From the NCBI GenBank assembly GCA_030512295.1, contig JAULSR010000005.1, forward strand, positions 1,116,001 through 1,180,000: a DNA stretch of 64,000 nucleotides, given 5' to 3'. A program made the translations under genes and the position numbers. Below the pieces are notes generated by a model that saw only the letters and a program-made list of their open reading frames with translations, had not been told where the DNA came from and ran no database searches. Each line of letters begins with the position of its first letter. The stretch's first letter is position 1. Shown piece after piece: positions 11,227-21,773 of this stretch. Source of the DNA: Bombardia bombarda (lineage: Eukaryota > Ascomycota > Sordariomycetes > Sordariales > Lasiosphaeriaceae).

Positions 11227-12345
11227 CTAGGCAACACCCTCTTTCCCCTCCCCCTTCTCCCCAAGCGCCACATAAAATTTCAGCGCCCGCTCATACGTCC
11301 ACATGGTCACCGCGCTCGCCGGCGCCGCCTTGAACAAACTAACCGTCAGCCCCCTATACAGTCCCCTGACCCCCTCCCTCGCCACAATCGCCCTCACCGT
11401 CGCGGCAGTCCCCCTATGGTACTCTGGTATGTTCCGGTGTATATACCTGCCCCTCGTCGGGCCCTGCACCTGTATCCGCTTCCGCACAAGGTCAAGCGGG
11501 AACGTGCCCGTCTTGGCCATGACGGAGGCGACCACGCCAGCAACAGCGCCGCCGCTGCTGTAGGGCAGGTCGAGGTGGACGAGGTGCGGGCGCAGCGTCT
11601 CGTACACGGCGAAGAAGAGGCCCATGTAGGGCGCGATCTGGGCGAGGGCGGAGCCGAGCCCGCGGTAGAAGCCGCGGACGCCCTCGTCGCGGCCGATCTG
11701 GACGAGGGCGCGCCGCATGCTGGGGTAGATCTTGTCGTCGTTGCCCTGGGCGGCGAAGCGCGTGCGCAGCAGGTCGAGCGGGTACGTAGCCACGGTCGCG
11801 ACGCCGCCGGCCGCGGCGCCGGCGATGAAGGACTCGGCCGCGAGCGGGATTTGGTGCTGGGTGTTGTGTTTGTTGTTGTCGATGAGGGTGGTCACCGACT
11901 TGTAGGTGGTGAACTGGATGGCCGCGTACGACACGTATAGCAGCTCGGCCGGGACGTTGCCCTTCCACAGGCCCGTGAGGCCCTCATGGCGGAGGATGTG
12001 GCGGATGGTCGGCAGGGTGCCCTTGTAGATTGGACCGCCGCGCAGCTCCTGGTGGGACAGGGGGTCGGAGAGCGAGTGCGTCTGCAGCTGGAGACGGATC
12101 TTGACGACGTCGAGCGGGGCGATCACGAAGCTGGGAGGCGCCGTGGGGTGCGGGCCGGCATGTTAGTCAAATCATTTTCCTGGTTTTTTTTTTCTTCGTT
12201 ACAGCTTTCTTGTGTGTGACCAAGTGTGTATTCATTCGATATGGAAGCCTTATTCGCACCGCGAGATCAGCCCGGCCGTGCCGCCAGCAGCTGTGTGTTG
12301 GAGACTGGAGCCCTCATCCTTGAGGCGTTCCGTCTTATCAGACAT
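11227..12345 (-). CDS. TPC1: Mitochondrial thiamine pyrophosphate carrier
   Basis: Exon 1 at 12260-12345 (MSDKTERLKDEGSS...AGLISR) and exon 2 at 11227-12130 give 329 residues. This inner-membrane member of the SLC25 family imports thiamine pyrophosphate into the matrix. Three carrier repeats each carry the signature PLDVVKIR, PLDLLRTR and PLDLVRKR, and each is followed by a GLYRG-, GLWKG- or GFYRG-type motif. The overall pattern (HSLSDPLSH, PIYKGT, NVPAELLYVSYAAIQF) matches fungal TPC1. An in-frame TGA lies directly before the start ATG. The donor is GTGCGA and the intron is 129 nt. Exon 2 is very GC-rich with strong C/G third positions, so the opposite strand also has long spurious frames. 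Confidence 0.92.
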
Positions 12346-14198
12346 TCATCCAGCAACACCACCCTTTAGGACGCGGTGGTGGTGGCGGGAAATACTCTCA
12401 AATGCAGGTGCAGTGCAGTAGCGTGAGTGAATCGTTGACCGAGTTACGTGGCTTTTTTTTCTGCTGTATGTGGGTGTTTCTTTTTTTATTTTGGGTTCTT
12501 TCTCCTCGGCCAATGTTTAAGGTTTTAGCTTTTTCGCCTGCGCCAAAAGGCAGGTGGTTGCCAGGCAGGTGGTTGCCAGGCAGGTAGGTCTGTCTTGCAG
12601 ACGCAATATCAGGGCCTTGCTTGGCCTTGCAGACAGATAGACAAGCAAGACAGACAGAGACGCACAGACAAACTCGCGCCAAAATTCGAAGACGAGTGCG
12701 ATGACGACTGACGAGTGACGACGAGGTCACTTGCGCGTTCAATTGGGCTAGAGCGCTAAAGAATTGATGTGCTTCCGTCGTCGCATTAGGTAGGTAGGTT
12801 CTTAGGTTTGTGAGGTTGCGCATCAGATCAGATATCAAGATGGAAGCTAATTTTTTCTTCCATCTAGAGATACAATCCAATCAGGCCAACCTATTTTGGG
12901 GGCCGTGCTAGGCCAGTCGGCATGAGAGTGACGGCATGGCTGCCATGAGCGCCCAGATCAGCAAGGGTGGTAGTACATAAGCCAAGTACCGAAGTATCCC
13001 ACACGGATAACCCTGCCTCTGTGCATTTGTAACGGGCTGCTACCTGCTCCTTTCGGGTTAGTTGGGCTTCAGATGTCAGAGATTCTCGAAGCAAGAAAGG
13101 AAGGAAGTTTCATCAAATGGACTGTATGTGGATGAGGGCATGGGACTGGTCACTTTGATTACACATGAGGTGTGGCATGAAGCAGCAGACGATATGAAAT
13201 ACCTGCTACGATGGCAGGCTGGTGGTGGTGGTAGAGCTCGAGAAGCGAGCAAGAAGGTGTCGAGATTCGAGAAGACGGAAGGTGGAGGGAATGGAGGCAG
13301 CCAAACCTAAGACAAAAGAGCTCAATCTTAAAGTTTACTCTCGCAGGCAGTGCCACAACGTCCACGTGAGAAAAAGGCTTCGAATATATCCATTGCTTTT
13401 AAACGCCCAAGACGCCCTAACTAGACCTGTCTAAGCTTTTTTTCTCGCTTTGCATTCCCGATAGCCCCGCCTTCATTACCTGCGTTGCGCACTAATGACT
13501 GTGTAATAAGCACCGTACCGAGAGCGAGCGTAGTGCTGAGCCTTGAGGTTGCTGAGGTTTTGATAAGGCGGGGCTTCATTGAGGGAGCAAAGTAGGGGGG
13601 GCAATTGGGGCAATTGGGGGGCACTAATTGGTTCCATCCGCCCGAATGGGGGCTAACAGCGGGGCCCCGCCAGAATTGGCTGAAATACCCCGAAACTGGA
13701 CGAGCGGGAATGGAAAAGTGGCGGCGCTCATTGGTCGAATCCGCCTTGCATCCTCCAAGGATCCAGGCAGTTCCCGGTTGAGTCAGGTGGAGTCTGAGGT
13801 CGGCCGACATGCGCCGAATCGATGCCTCCGGCTCGCCGGTCACTCAACCTCTTTACCTTTTTTCTACTGCTATGGCGTTGACTGTCTATTCCTGTCATCC
13901 TCATCACTAAGGTTTTCGCTCTTCGCGTGCAAAGAGTAGAACAAAAACAAACCTCAACTCGCTGCTCAGCCCCCGTCTGACGACAGTCGCCTTGCCTCTC
14001 AAGTCGTAGACTTGCCTCACTCAACAACAAACTCAGTCCAGTCTGTGCATGTGACGACAGCCGCTTGGCTGCTGGCTTACACTTAATAAGACAACACCTT
14101 GGCTGCCTTGAGAGCTTTTTCCCCAGATAACACCAACCACTAAACCACCAAACCACCAAACCACAATTACTTACAATAACTCAACTCGACTGCAATCA
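12346..14198. other. Intergenic region upstream of TPC1 and of the 14199 gene
   Basis: These 1.85 kb hold the 5' regions of two divergent genes. Visible structure: T-rich runs at 12450-12490, a 15-nt tandem repeat (12548-12589), AGACAG-rich sequence at 12620-12670, TAGGTAGGTAGG at 12787-12798, and a CAA/CCA-rich leader (AAACCACC repeats at 14147-14166) just before 14199. No coding frame is supportable. Confidence 0.5.
12548..12589. repeat. 15-nt tandem repeat, about 2.7 copies
   Basis: The unit AGGCAGGTGGTTGCC occurs twice exactly (12548-12562, 12563-12577) and is followed by AGGCAGGTAGGT, a partial third copy. Confidence 0.9.
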
Positions 14199-15425
14199 AT
14201 GGCCGTGATAATGACCTCATCACACACCAACCCACCTGATATCCAAGGTCTGGTGACGCCTCTTCTCTCCGCTCTTCCAGGCGCCGCCATCGCCTCACAG
14301 CCTGCCCCCGCCATATTACCGCTGCTCTCTCCAATCCTCAGACAACGTGTCCAGCTCCTGTCATCTGCCAGCAATGAGCCGTGGATTCGCCTCCTGACCT
14401 ACGACACGGCCAAAGCTCCCAGGCTGGCAAGGATAGCCCAGGGTGGAAGCTTGCAGCCTCACCCCGTGTCTGGCGAGATTGAAGTCGACTGGGACTACAA
14501 CGTCCAGATTAAGTACCGGAGGCTGGACCAAGAAACTCTTCAGACCCTCGTTGTACTTGGCGAATTTGAGCTGTTCCTTCGTCTTGTGTACTGCACAGGC
14601 GACGCTGAAGGTGGCGGCGATGGCTGGCGGGTGGGCGAAGTCGGAGTTGCCGGCGATTCGTCCCTTCTGACCTCTTTCGGGGGCTCCGCGAGTCTCGATG
14701 AAGCTGAGAGGGCATTCCAGACATCATCAACCTCGGCGGGGAGTAGGCAGACGAATGGGGTAAATGGCGCATCGACCGGGCAGCAGCAGCAGCAGCCCTT
14801 AGATGAGGACGAAGATGACGACGACGACTATTGGGATCGATACGACGCAACACCTGCGCGGACACCAGCAGTGAAGCGCTCTCCTGCACCGCAGTCAATA
14901 GCCCATTCATCCAATCTCAACATCGATCGCAGCGCCTCGGCCGAAGATGCCTATTATGCTCAGTACGACTCGGTACAACCTGCCATGGACAACCATGATC
15001 CCGACGAGGAGTCCGAATACACACAGACGGCGCCGCCGCTGGGCCTGGCTCAGCCTGCATCTTCGTGGGAGACCACAGAGCAGAGCGAGTTAGATGAGAC
15101 CAGTGGCGCCTGGACATTGGCAGAGCCTCCGAGGTCATCATCAGGGCGCTCGAGCCGATCGCATGATGACGAGGAGAGGGAGGCACACATACTTCACCCT
15201 AGGCCCGAGTCTAGTGCTAGCTCGAACGGGTCTCTTACCGTTGCGAAGCTGGAGGAGAGCGCAGAAAAACGAGACCAGAGCGAATTCGGGGTGAAGCAGC
15301 ACATTTCGCGAAGCATCAGGAGCTTGTTCATGCTATCGCGAGCCTCGGGAATTGACCTTGAGGAATTTCAGAGAACAGTCAAAACCGAGCTGGAGGTGCT
15401 GGGTATGGTAGAAGACGACATGTAG
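14199..15425 (+). CDS. Conserved fungal protein of unknown function
   Basis: A single exon of 408 residues. I cannot assign a function. The N-terminal 150 residues look folded: LLSPILRQRVQLLSS, then EPWIRLLTYD, then IEVDWDYNVQIKYRRLD and FELFLRLVYC. The middle is disordered, with a Q5 run from CAG codons (about residue 191) next to a D/E stretch ending DYWDRYD, followed by a Ser- and Glu-rich part. The C-terminus returns to a likely helix: VKQHISRSIRSLFML, then IDLEEFQRTVKTELEVLG. No signal peptide or membrane segment is seen. A second in-frame ATG at 14211 is an equally possible start. The base composition matches its neighbours, so there is no sign of transfer. Confidence 0.75.
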   Translation: MAVIMTSSHTNPPDIQGLVTPLLSALPGAAIASQPAPAILPLLSPILRQRVQLLSSASNEPWIRLLTYDTAKAPRLARIAQGGSLQPHPVSGEIEVDWDYNVQIKYRRLDQETLQTLVVLGEFELFLRLVYCTGDAEGGGDGWRVGEVGVAGDSSLLTSFGGSASLDEAERAFQTSSTSAGSRQTNGVNGASTGQQQQQPLDEDEDDDDDYWDRYDATPARTPAVKRSPAPQSIAHSSNLNIDRSASAEDAYYAQYDSVQPAMDNHDPDEESEYTQTAPPLGLAQPASSWETTEQSELDETSGAWTLAEPPRSSSGRSSRSHDDEEREAHILHPRPESSASSNGSLTVAKLEESAEKRDQSEFGVKQHISRSIRSLFMLSRASGIDLEEFQRTVKTELEVLGMVEDDM

Positions 15426-16446
15426 ATGGAAGACAGCGCGGGCGGAACACTTAGTTTTAGTTTTTTCTTGGATTGATTGTAGGCAACGGGCATATACAGC
15501 GTTCGGGTGTCGCATGTTCGGCGGGGCCAAAAATGGCTTCGGGGTTCTCTTTTCTAGGTAATGGCTGTCGCTGGCGGGGAGGTCCGTTTTTTGTCAAAGC
15601 GACTCTGGTCCGGATTGGAGTCTGCATCTTGGTTAATGCTATTTTGGTGTTATTTGAGGCGAGCGATTGGGAGTTATAGTTGGTATTTTCAGCGATTAAT
15701 ATGCAATAAATAGACTGAAGAAAGCAATGCGATCGCATCAATTCCAAACATCTGTTCCATTGATGATGCGGTGGCCGCACCACCTTATAACAGGGAGCTC
15801 TGCAGGCAGTACTTACTGAGAAGGTGCGGTATTGGTGGCCCCAACAGAACCCCCGGACTTCCATTGGGGTGCCCCAACGATGAAAACGGCCTCCATGAAC
15901 CTAGGTAGGTCCGTGCAGTCGGGATTTCTTTGTAACTGTCACGTTGAAACCATCAAACAATCCGTTTGTCGCTTGACAAAATAAGAGGAAATGAGCTAGG
16001 ACCGGGTTCAGAGCTCACTTATACAGCGAGAACCATCAGCGAGCACCACGTGTGTCTCAATGAGGTATGTGGCCGTATGTGCACCAAGGTGAAAATCCGA
16101 GGACCTCAGCCATTAACACGAGGAGGTAAGATTGGTGGGCAGTTATGCAGGTGTTGGTGGGTGGACGTTTGGTAGACGTCGGAGAAGGCGTTCAGGCGAG
16201 ATAGTAGGGGAGGGTTACGGTCTTTTCGTAGCTGACCATCCAAGGCCCCACCCTGGAGCTTCTGGCACAACCGAACTCGGTGCCTGCATTGTTAGGCATC
16301 TCAAAGCGGGAGCCCGAGCTCCTGGTTGTAAAAAAGTTCTGGACCCGGTCGCGCGCGTCTCAGTCAATCGAGAGTCAATTGAGCAGGGCAGACGAATTGA
16401 AGCACCTCCACGACCGGCCACACACATCCCCCCCACACCACACATC
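15426..16446. other. Intergenic region upstream of the mitoribosomal gene
   Basis: About 1 kb between two plus-strand genes, with CTAGGTAGGT at 15901-15910. The frame of the next gene stays open upstream to 16132, but the translation there has no family resemblance. No other gene is seen. Confidence 0.45.
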
Positions 16447-17520
16447 ATGGTACGACCAACGCTATTGAGGATACCGCGGACGCTGGGAGGACTGGGCCTC
16501 ACATCGTCGTCGGCGGCGGCGGCGCCCCTCTCGCTCTCGCTGTCCCTGCCCCAGAGGAGTCGCATGCACCACGTCGCCCCCTTGACCGAAGATTTGGCAC
16601 AAGGCGTACCCGATCTCTTCACGCCCCAGGCCTTCAACATCGCCTGGACCCAGTACCAGACCATGATGATCCAGGGGCTCAACAGGACCACGGCCGGTAT
16701 GTCTATTTGCTGCTGCACCAGAGCTGCTCTCGGTCCACACGGGTACATCTGAGCAGGGAAGAAGAAGAAGAGAAAACGGGGGCGACGAAGGAACTCGGGA
16801 CTAATCAGCACAACCTGCGCATTTTTGACTACTACAGGCACTGAATTCGAGACCAAGGACGTCAAGCTCATCGTCCTCTCGTCGGCGCGCGACCCCCACC
16901 AGGCCGCCATCTTCAACTACGCCAGCATGGCGCACAACAACCACTTCTTCTTCAAGCACCTCTCCCCCGCGCCCGTCGCCATACCCGACCAGCTCAAACA
17001 CCACCTCGAGCAGTCCTTCGGCTCCGTCGAGACCCTGCGCCAGGAGATGGTCCACACCGCCGCCGCCATGTTCGGCCCCGGCTTCGTCTGGCTCGTCAAG
17101 AGCGCCCGCCCCGGTCAGCCCCAGAGGTTCCAGGTCCTCACCACCTACCTCGCCGGATCCCCATACCCCGGCGCCCACTGGCGCCAGCAGAGCCAGGACA
17201 TGAACACAGCCGCCGGAGGCGGCTCCCCAGACGCCATCAAGGCCGGCCAGCAGTACCTCGCCAACTCGGCCTACGGCGCCGGCGCCCGCCCGTCCGCCGC
17301 CGACAGGCGGAACTCGTTCGCCCCCGGCGGCACCGACGTCATACCCGTCTTGTGTTTGAACACGTGGGAACATGTGTGGCTGACCGACTACGGCATCGGC
17401 GTCGATCCCAGCAGCGGGAACAGCGGAAAGTTCGGGTTCGCCAGCAAATGGTGGGATTATATCAACTGGCAGAAGGTGTATGAAGAGTCTGGAATTGCAG
17501 GCAAGGAGCTGGTTAAATAA
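16447..17520 (+). CDS. Mitochondrial small-subunit ribosomal protein with superoxide-dismutase fold (mS42/mS43 type)
   Basis: Exons 16447-16696 and 16838-17520 give 310 residues. The N-terminus (MVRPTLLRIPRTLGG, then Ser/Ala/Leu-rich) is a mitochondrial presequence ending near RSRMHHVAPL. The body follows the Fe/Mn superoxide dismutase plan: an LFTPQAFNIAWTQYQ helix, the NYASMAHNNHFFFKHL block, FGPGFVWLVK and LCLNTWEHVWLTDYG. Known relatives are yeast Rsm26 and Mrp1, SOD-like proteins of the 37S subunit. The residues expected as metal ligands are partly gone: Asn stands where SOD has Asp before xWEH, and the first His position is not matched. A structural role is therefore more likely than catalysis. 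I cannot tell mS42 from mS43. Confidence 0.82.
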
Positions 17521-19074
17521 ATTTTTATGTGCTCGGGGGGAGGGTTGTATGATAGGAGGCAGGGAAAACAAGACACCCAGCCACCCCATTGCGTGTTCGA
17601 TGAGGTGGGAAATTCTATTACATGTATAAGAAACCCATGTACGAGGTACGCTATATGTGAAAATAGAGAAATAAAGAGAAATATCGCTCATGAATATATC
17701 AGCGATTCTTTTACCATCATTAAAATGCAGGTCGTGGTAATAAAGGGGAGAGGAAGGTTTGAATCACTGCTATCCTGGACATTGAGCATTATCCCCAGAA
17801 CAGACTTAAAAATGTCCCTTTGACGTCAATGAGAGTTGGCGGTTTGAATATTTAGACAAGCTTTGTTTCAATTTTCCGGCAAGTCACTATTGTTTTGGTT
17901 TCATTCAATAATAAGATAATCCATCCTAACACTACGAATATTTAACACCGACCAAATTAGTCCCCGGCATTAACATACACTGAAGACATAGTAGTCACTA
18001 CCGTGTAGGTAATTGAGCCCATATCTTTGGCAACAAATGTAACAGTAGTTTATCAGACACCTCCTCTTGGGCTCATACTCTAAGAATTACGCGTTAGCAG
18101 CAAACCTTTAACATGCAACAATACAACCCTGATTAAGCTAAGATATAAGATACTTATATTTATGGAGATATTTGAACAAAGATGCGTATAGTGGCATGTC
18201 AAGAAGACCACACTTTTTGCTGCCTGCCAGCCATAATACCTGAAAGTTCAAGTCGGGGTTTGGATCTTTCATGTGATTCAGCAAGTCTTGTGGTGGTCTG
18301 CCGTCACACGATAGAGGCAATACCATCCACTCGAAAAGGAAGATCTTATCGATAGCTACGGAGGCAATAGCAAACCATCAGTCAACATCACGCTTTAAAC
18401 CCCGCCATAAACACCTCGAGTCAAGGACAACCTCAAAGTTCAAACGCTTTTCCATTATCAACTATCTACTACTGACTGCCATGACCAATTAACTACCCAC
18501 TAGCTGCCTTGACATCCAACATCCATCTGAGTAACAAAATGAAAATCCTCCTGTGTTTCCGTGTGTATCAAATGAATGTACGTAACTGAATATCCAATGT
18601 TGCCATTTAAATGTTCACATCAAGGAGTATCTAAAGTAAGCCTATCTCATCCATTTCATTCATCATTTGACAAGGTTCCAGAAAAGAAATAGTGAGAAAA
18701 AATAAACATAAACGCCCAAAGAGGCGACTGGTATCTTCGGAACAAGAAAAGACCAGCAAGAAACATGAATCGGAACACAGACACACCCAAGGTATCATCA
18801 GCATTTGAAAAAAAGGGAAAAAAAGGAAAAAAAAGAAAAAAGCGAATGGCAGACAGAAATAGCGCGAAAGAAAAAGAAAATGAAGGGGGGAGAATTTTGT
18901 AAGTCGAATGGGGTTCATGCTATGCCATATATGCATACTCTCGCGCGTTTTGTTTTGCGCAGGAAAAAAATAACGAAAATGCTCGCTTGACAATCTGGAA
19001 AATGCCGTCGTCTCAAGTGATGACTGAACTGACTATGCGGAGGAGAGATATAAAGACGGATGGATAGATTTTTC
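17521..19074. other. Convergent AT-rich intergenic region
   Basis: About 1.55 kb between two converging genes, clearly more AT-rich than the genes. A purine tract (AAAAAAGGGAAAAAAAGG and similar) lies at about 18808-18842. Only short chance frames occur. Confidence 0.45.
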
Positions 19075-21773
19075 TCAGATCATGTTTCCATTGACACTGA
19101 CCTCGAAGCCCTCACCCTTTTGCTTCAGGGCCTTGGCTAGCATCAGCTCGCGCATCCAGTCAATGCGTTCGTCGCGGCCCTTGACAGCAAAGTGGTGCGT
19201 CTTGCCCGTGCCATTAACGGCGCCCTCAAGGCCGGGGATATTCGGCGTGCTCGCGTTGGCGCCACCGCCGTTGCCCCCAAGAATTCCCGGGAGGGTGCTC
19301 TCGCGCTTGCGCAGGCGCACGCCTCCCTTGATGTCCTGGGGGATGAGCTGGAAGCTGAAGGCGGCGACGTCCTCCTTGCTGCTGGCGGCGTCGCCGCTGC
19401 TGCGGCGGATGTGCATGGCCTTGAAGGCCGCGTTGAGCTTGGAGCTGGCCAGGCTGCTGCAGGCGATGGCGTAGTCGTCAATGTCGATGTACTCGAGTGT
19501 CTTGTTGGCGGCCGTCGCGGCGTCCTTGTGCATGGTCAGGCGTGTACCGCGGAGGGTGAAGAAGTGCTCGTGCCACTCGTGGCGGAGCATCTTGGTTTTC
19601 CGCTTCTTCATCAGTCCCTGGTATGAGATGGCTTCGCCGCCGGTCATGTCCTCGGAAGGCTTGCCGCTCAGTGGTGATATGCGCCCACCAGTGTTGTTGA
19701 TGGATGCCATACCGTTGGGAGCGGTGGACGCGCGCGTCATTGGGGGGATAGCGCGCTCAAATGTAGTACGATCTGCCTGGGTCCAGGGGTACTGCACACG
19801 CGGCGGCGGTTGCAGAGGCCGTGGGCCGGCTCTTTGGGAGAGAGATCTTGAGGGCTTGTGCACGATAGGAGTAACGATCGAGTTTTCGTCAAGGGCAGGC
19901 AGCACGGGGAAGGAGGGTCGTCGAATAGTAGCCCGGGACATGGACCGGAGAGGAGGAGCTGGGTTGTGACGGTAGTTCATATCTGGCGGCACTGACTGCG
20001 AGAAGTCTCGAGAGACAGGAGGGAGTGACTGCATTGTGACAGGGACATCCATCTCAGAGAATGGAGTCCCAAAGCGATATACAGCAGTTGGGGTCGTTTC
20101 CTCGTCAGAGGAGGGGCTCATCTCGCGGAATGAGGGAATGGGATCATTGGTAAGATGGCGTGCAGACATAGGGTGTGCTGACAAGGGATGAGCCGAGGAT
20201 GATTCTCGCCTGGGAACAGGTGGTGTCTGCGTGGGGATAGAGAGCTTGGGAAGAGCTCGTAGTCCTGAGCGAAGAGGCTTCTGGGCATTTTGCTGCGGGA
20301 AGATCTCGAATGGCGGCGTTGGGGGACTTCACTGGAAGTGATGTGATGGTGTTGAAAATCGAGGAATTGCCGTACGTTATCCTGGGGGTCTCTGGCTTGG
20401 ATCTCCCGAAGCGCTGCTTCTTGAAGATACTGAAGAGGCGGTAGGTTGCCTGGGCCCATGACATCTGAAGAAGCCACTACAGATGGCATCGCATCTGAGA
20501 AAGGACGGAACATCTCATCGCCTGGTCTGATTGCCTCTGCTGTTTCCGGGTTTCCTGGATCGCCGGCAACCATAATGATGCCGCCATCGATATCAACAAA
20601 GGGGTGGTCCTTCTTGAATGCCTCAATCATCCGCTGATTCCGCTTCCACTTCGCACAGTTTTCGCCCTTGGAACAATGATGAGGCTTGGGCATCATCTGT
20701 TCAATACCTACTATCGACACCGATTCGAGGGGGAGATCACGTCGTTGATTTTTGGCCGGGGCTTGCTTGGCCGTCTCTTTGGCTTATCTGCACCATCCTG
20801 TCTGCGCGTCTCCTGCCGTACCTTCCGGGCCGGCACATCCTCGATAGGGGTCTCGGGTTCTGGTGCCGGCTGTCGGATGTTTCTCATGGAATGGATTTCT
20901 TCCCACACTCTCGTCCTTACACCAAACGATGAGATACCGAGCTCTTTCAGGTCTTCAAACTTCAAGGTAATCAAGATGGCCCCATTAATGTCATTTTCCA
21001 CAAACTTCTCTGTGGCCACAAGCTCAACGCCAGCGTTTAGCATCCATTGAGCAACCATCTCGGGGGTCCAGTCCGCCAAGGTTGAGGTATCGAGTTCCTC
21101 ATCCGTAAACTCGAAAGGTCCCACCGTATGGCGCTTCTTTGTCGGGAGGGTGGTGAGGTGAACGGTATTCTGCAAATAGTGATCGTGCTGTCGTGGATCT
21201 TTTGGCGTAATTGGAGAAAGGGATAGTGCGTGTTGAAACTCTACTGACTGCCCGGAAGACATGGAGCTTCGAAACAAGTGAGGGCCTCTGGGTCCCTCGA
21301 CCTGCTTCGCGTCCTGCTCAAAAGGAAACCCATTCCCCCTATATCGCACTGATCTTGGCGTCTGAACCTCATCATATGACGAAAGTGTGGTTATGCTGGG
21401 CTGTCCCGACTGTAATATCATGAGCAACTGTCGCCCAGGCAACTGGGAAGACCAAAAAAGGGGCTTACCGAGCCAACGCTGATGCGTGGAGAAGTATCGC
21501 CATCATCGGGCCCGTCCAAATCTTCCATATCACTGTAGATCTCATCATCTTCCATCTCCCAGTCCGTTTCCATGAACTCGGTGTGCACCGAGTTGGTTCG
21601 GCTCTGCACACTTGCTCTCGAGAAAAACGACTCGGGTGCCCGTGACTTTTCACGCATCTCCATAGGTGGCCGCTCGCGCGTGCTAAAACGTATATGATCC
21701 TGTATCAGAGTTAGCATCATATTCTGTCTGAAGTATTCAATTGCTTTGTCCCGCGTACCATGGTGTTCGTCAT
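19075..21773 (-). CDS. SAM and PH domain protein, probable polarity/signalling adaptor, with two apparent frameshifts
   Basis: Exon 1 at 21759-21773 (MTNTM) and exon 2 at 21469-21699 are followed by a third segment from 21409 down to 19075. The third segment uses three frames. They connect without a break if one C is added to each of two C5 runs (plus-strand G runs 20729-20733 and 20321-20325), giving about 860 residues. An acidic N-terminus precedes a SAM domain (about residues 190-257, LADWTPEMVAQWML...LGISSFGVRTRVWEEI). Next is a conserved block (SVSIVGIEQMMPKPHHC with KGENCAKW). A C-terminal PH domain follows (about 675-845, QGLMKKRKTKMLRHEWHEHFFTLRG...HFAVKGRDERIDWMREL). Relatives are fungal SAM/PH adaptors, loosely similar to Boi/Pob1 proteins that act at growth sites; that link is inference. 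Very short introns could replace either shift, but none keeps the conserved residues. Confidence 0.75.
20321..20325 (-). other. Apparent 1-nt deletion in a C5 run (SAM/PH gene, second site)
   Basis: Upstream the coding frame reads QFLDFQHHHITSSEV; downstream the frame shifted by one reads PPTPPFEIFPQQ. A sixth C would join them. The unshifted frames hit stops on either side. Confidence 0.6.
20729..20733 (-). other. Apparent 1-nt deletion in a C5 run (SAM/PH gene, first site)
   Basis: Upstream the frame reads RPKINDVIS and then meets TAG a few codons on. Downstream the shifted frame reads PLESVSIVGIEQ. A sixth C would join the two as DVISPLESVS. Confidence 0.6.

Noticed and set aside
11203..11940. 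245-codon frame on the plus strand
   Set aside because: It overlaps the TPC1 coding exon antisense; its long run reflects GC-rich third positions of TPC1.
16801..17691. 296-codon minus-strand frame
   Set aside because: Antisense to the SOD-fold ribosomal protein exon; glycine-rich shadow without motif.
20293..20375. Possible 83-nt intron (donor GTACGG, acceptor GCAG) explaining one frame change in the SAM/PH gene
   Set aside because: It is in phase, but it removes QFLDFQHHH and PPTPPFEIF, which look conserved; a missing C in the C5 run explains both sides better. Not fully excluded.
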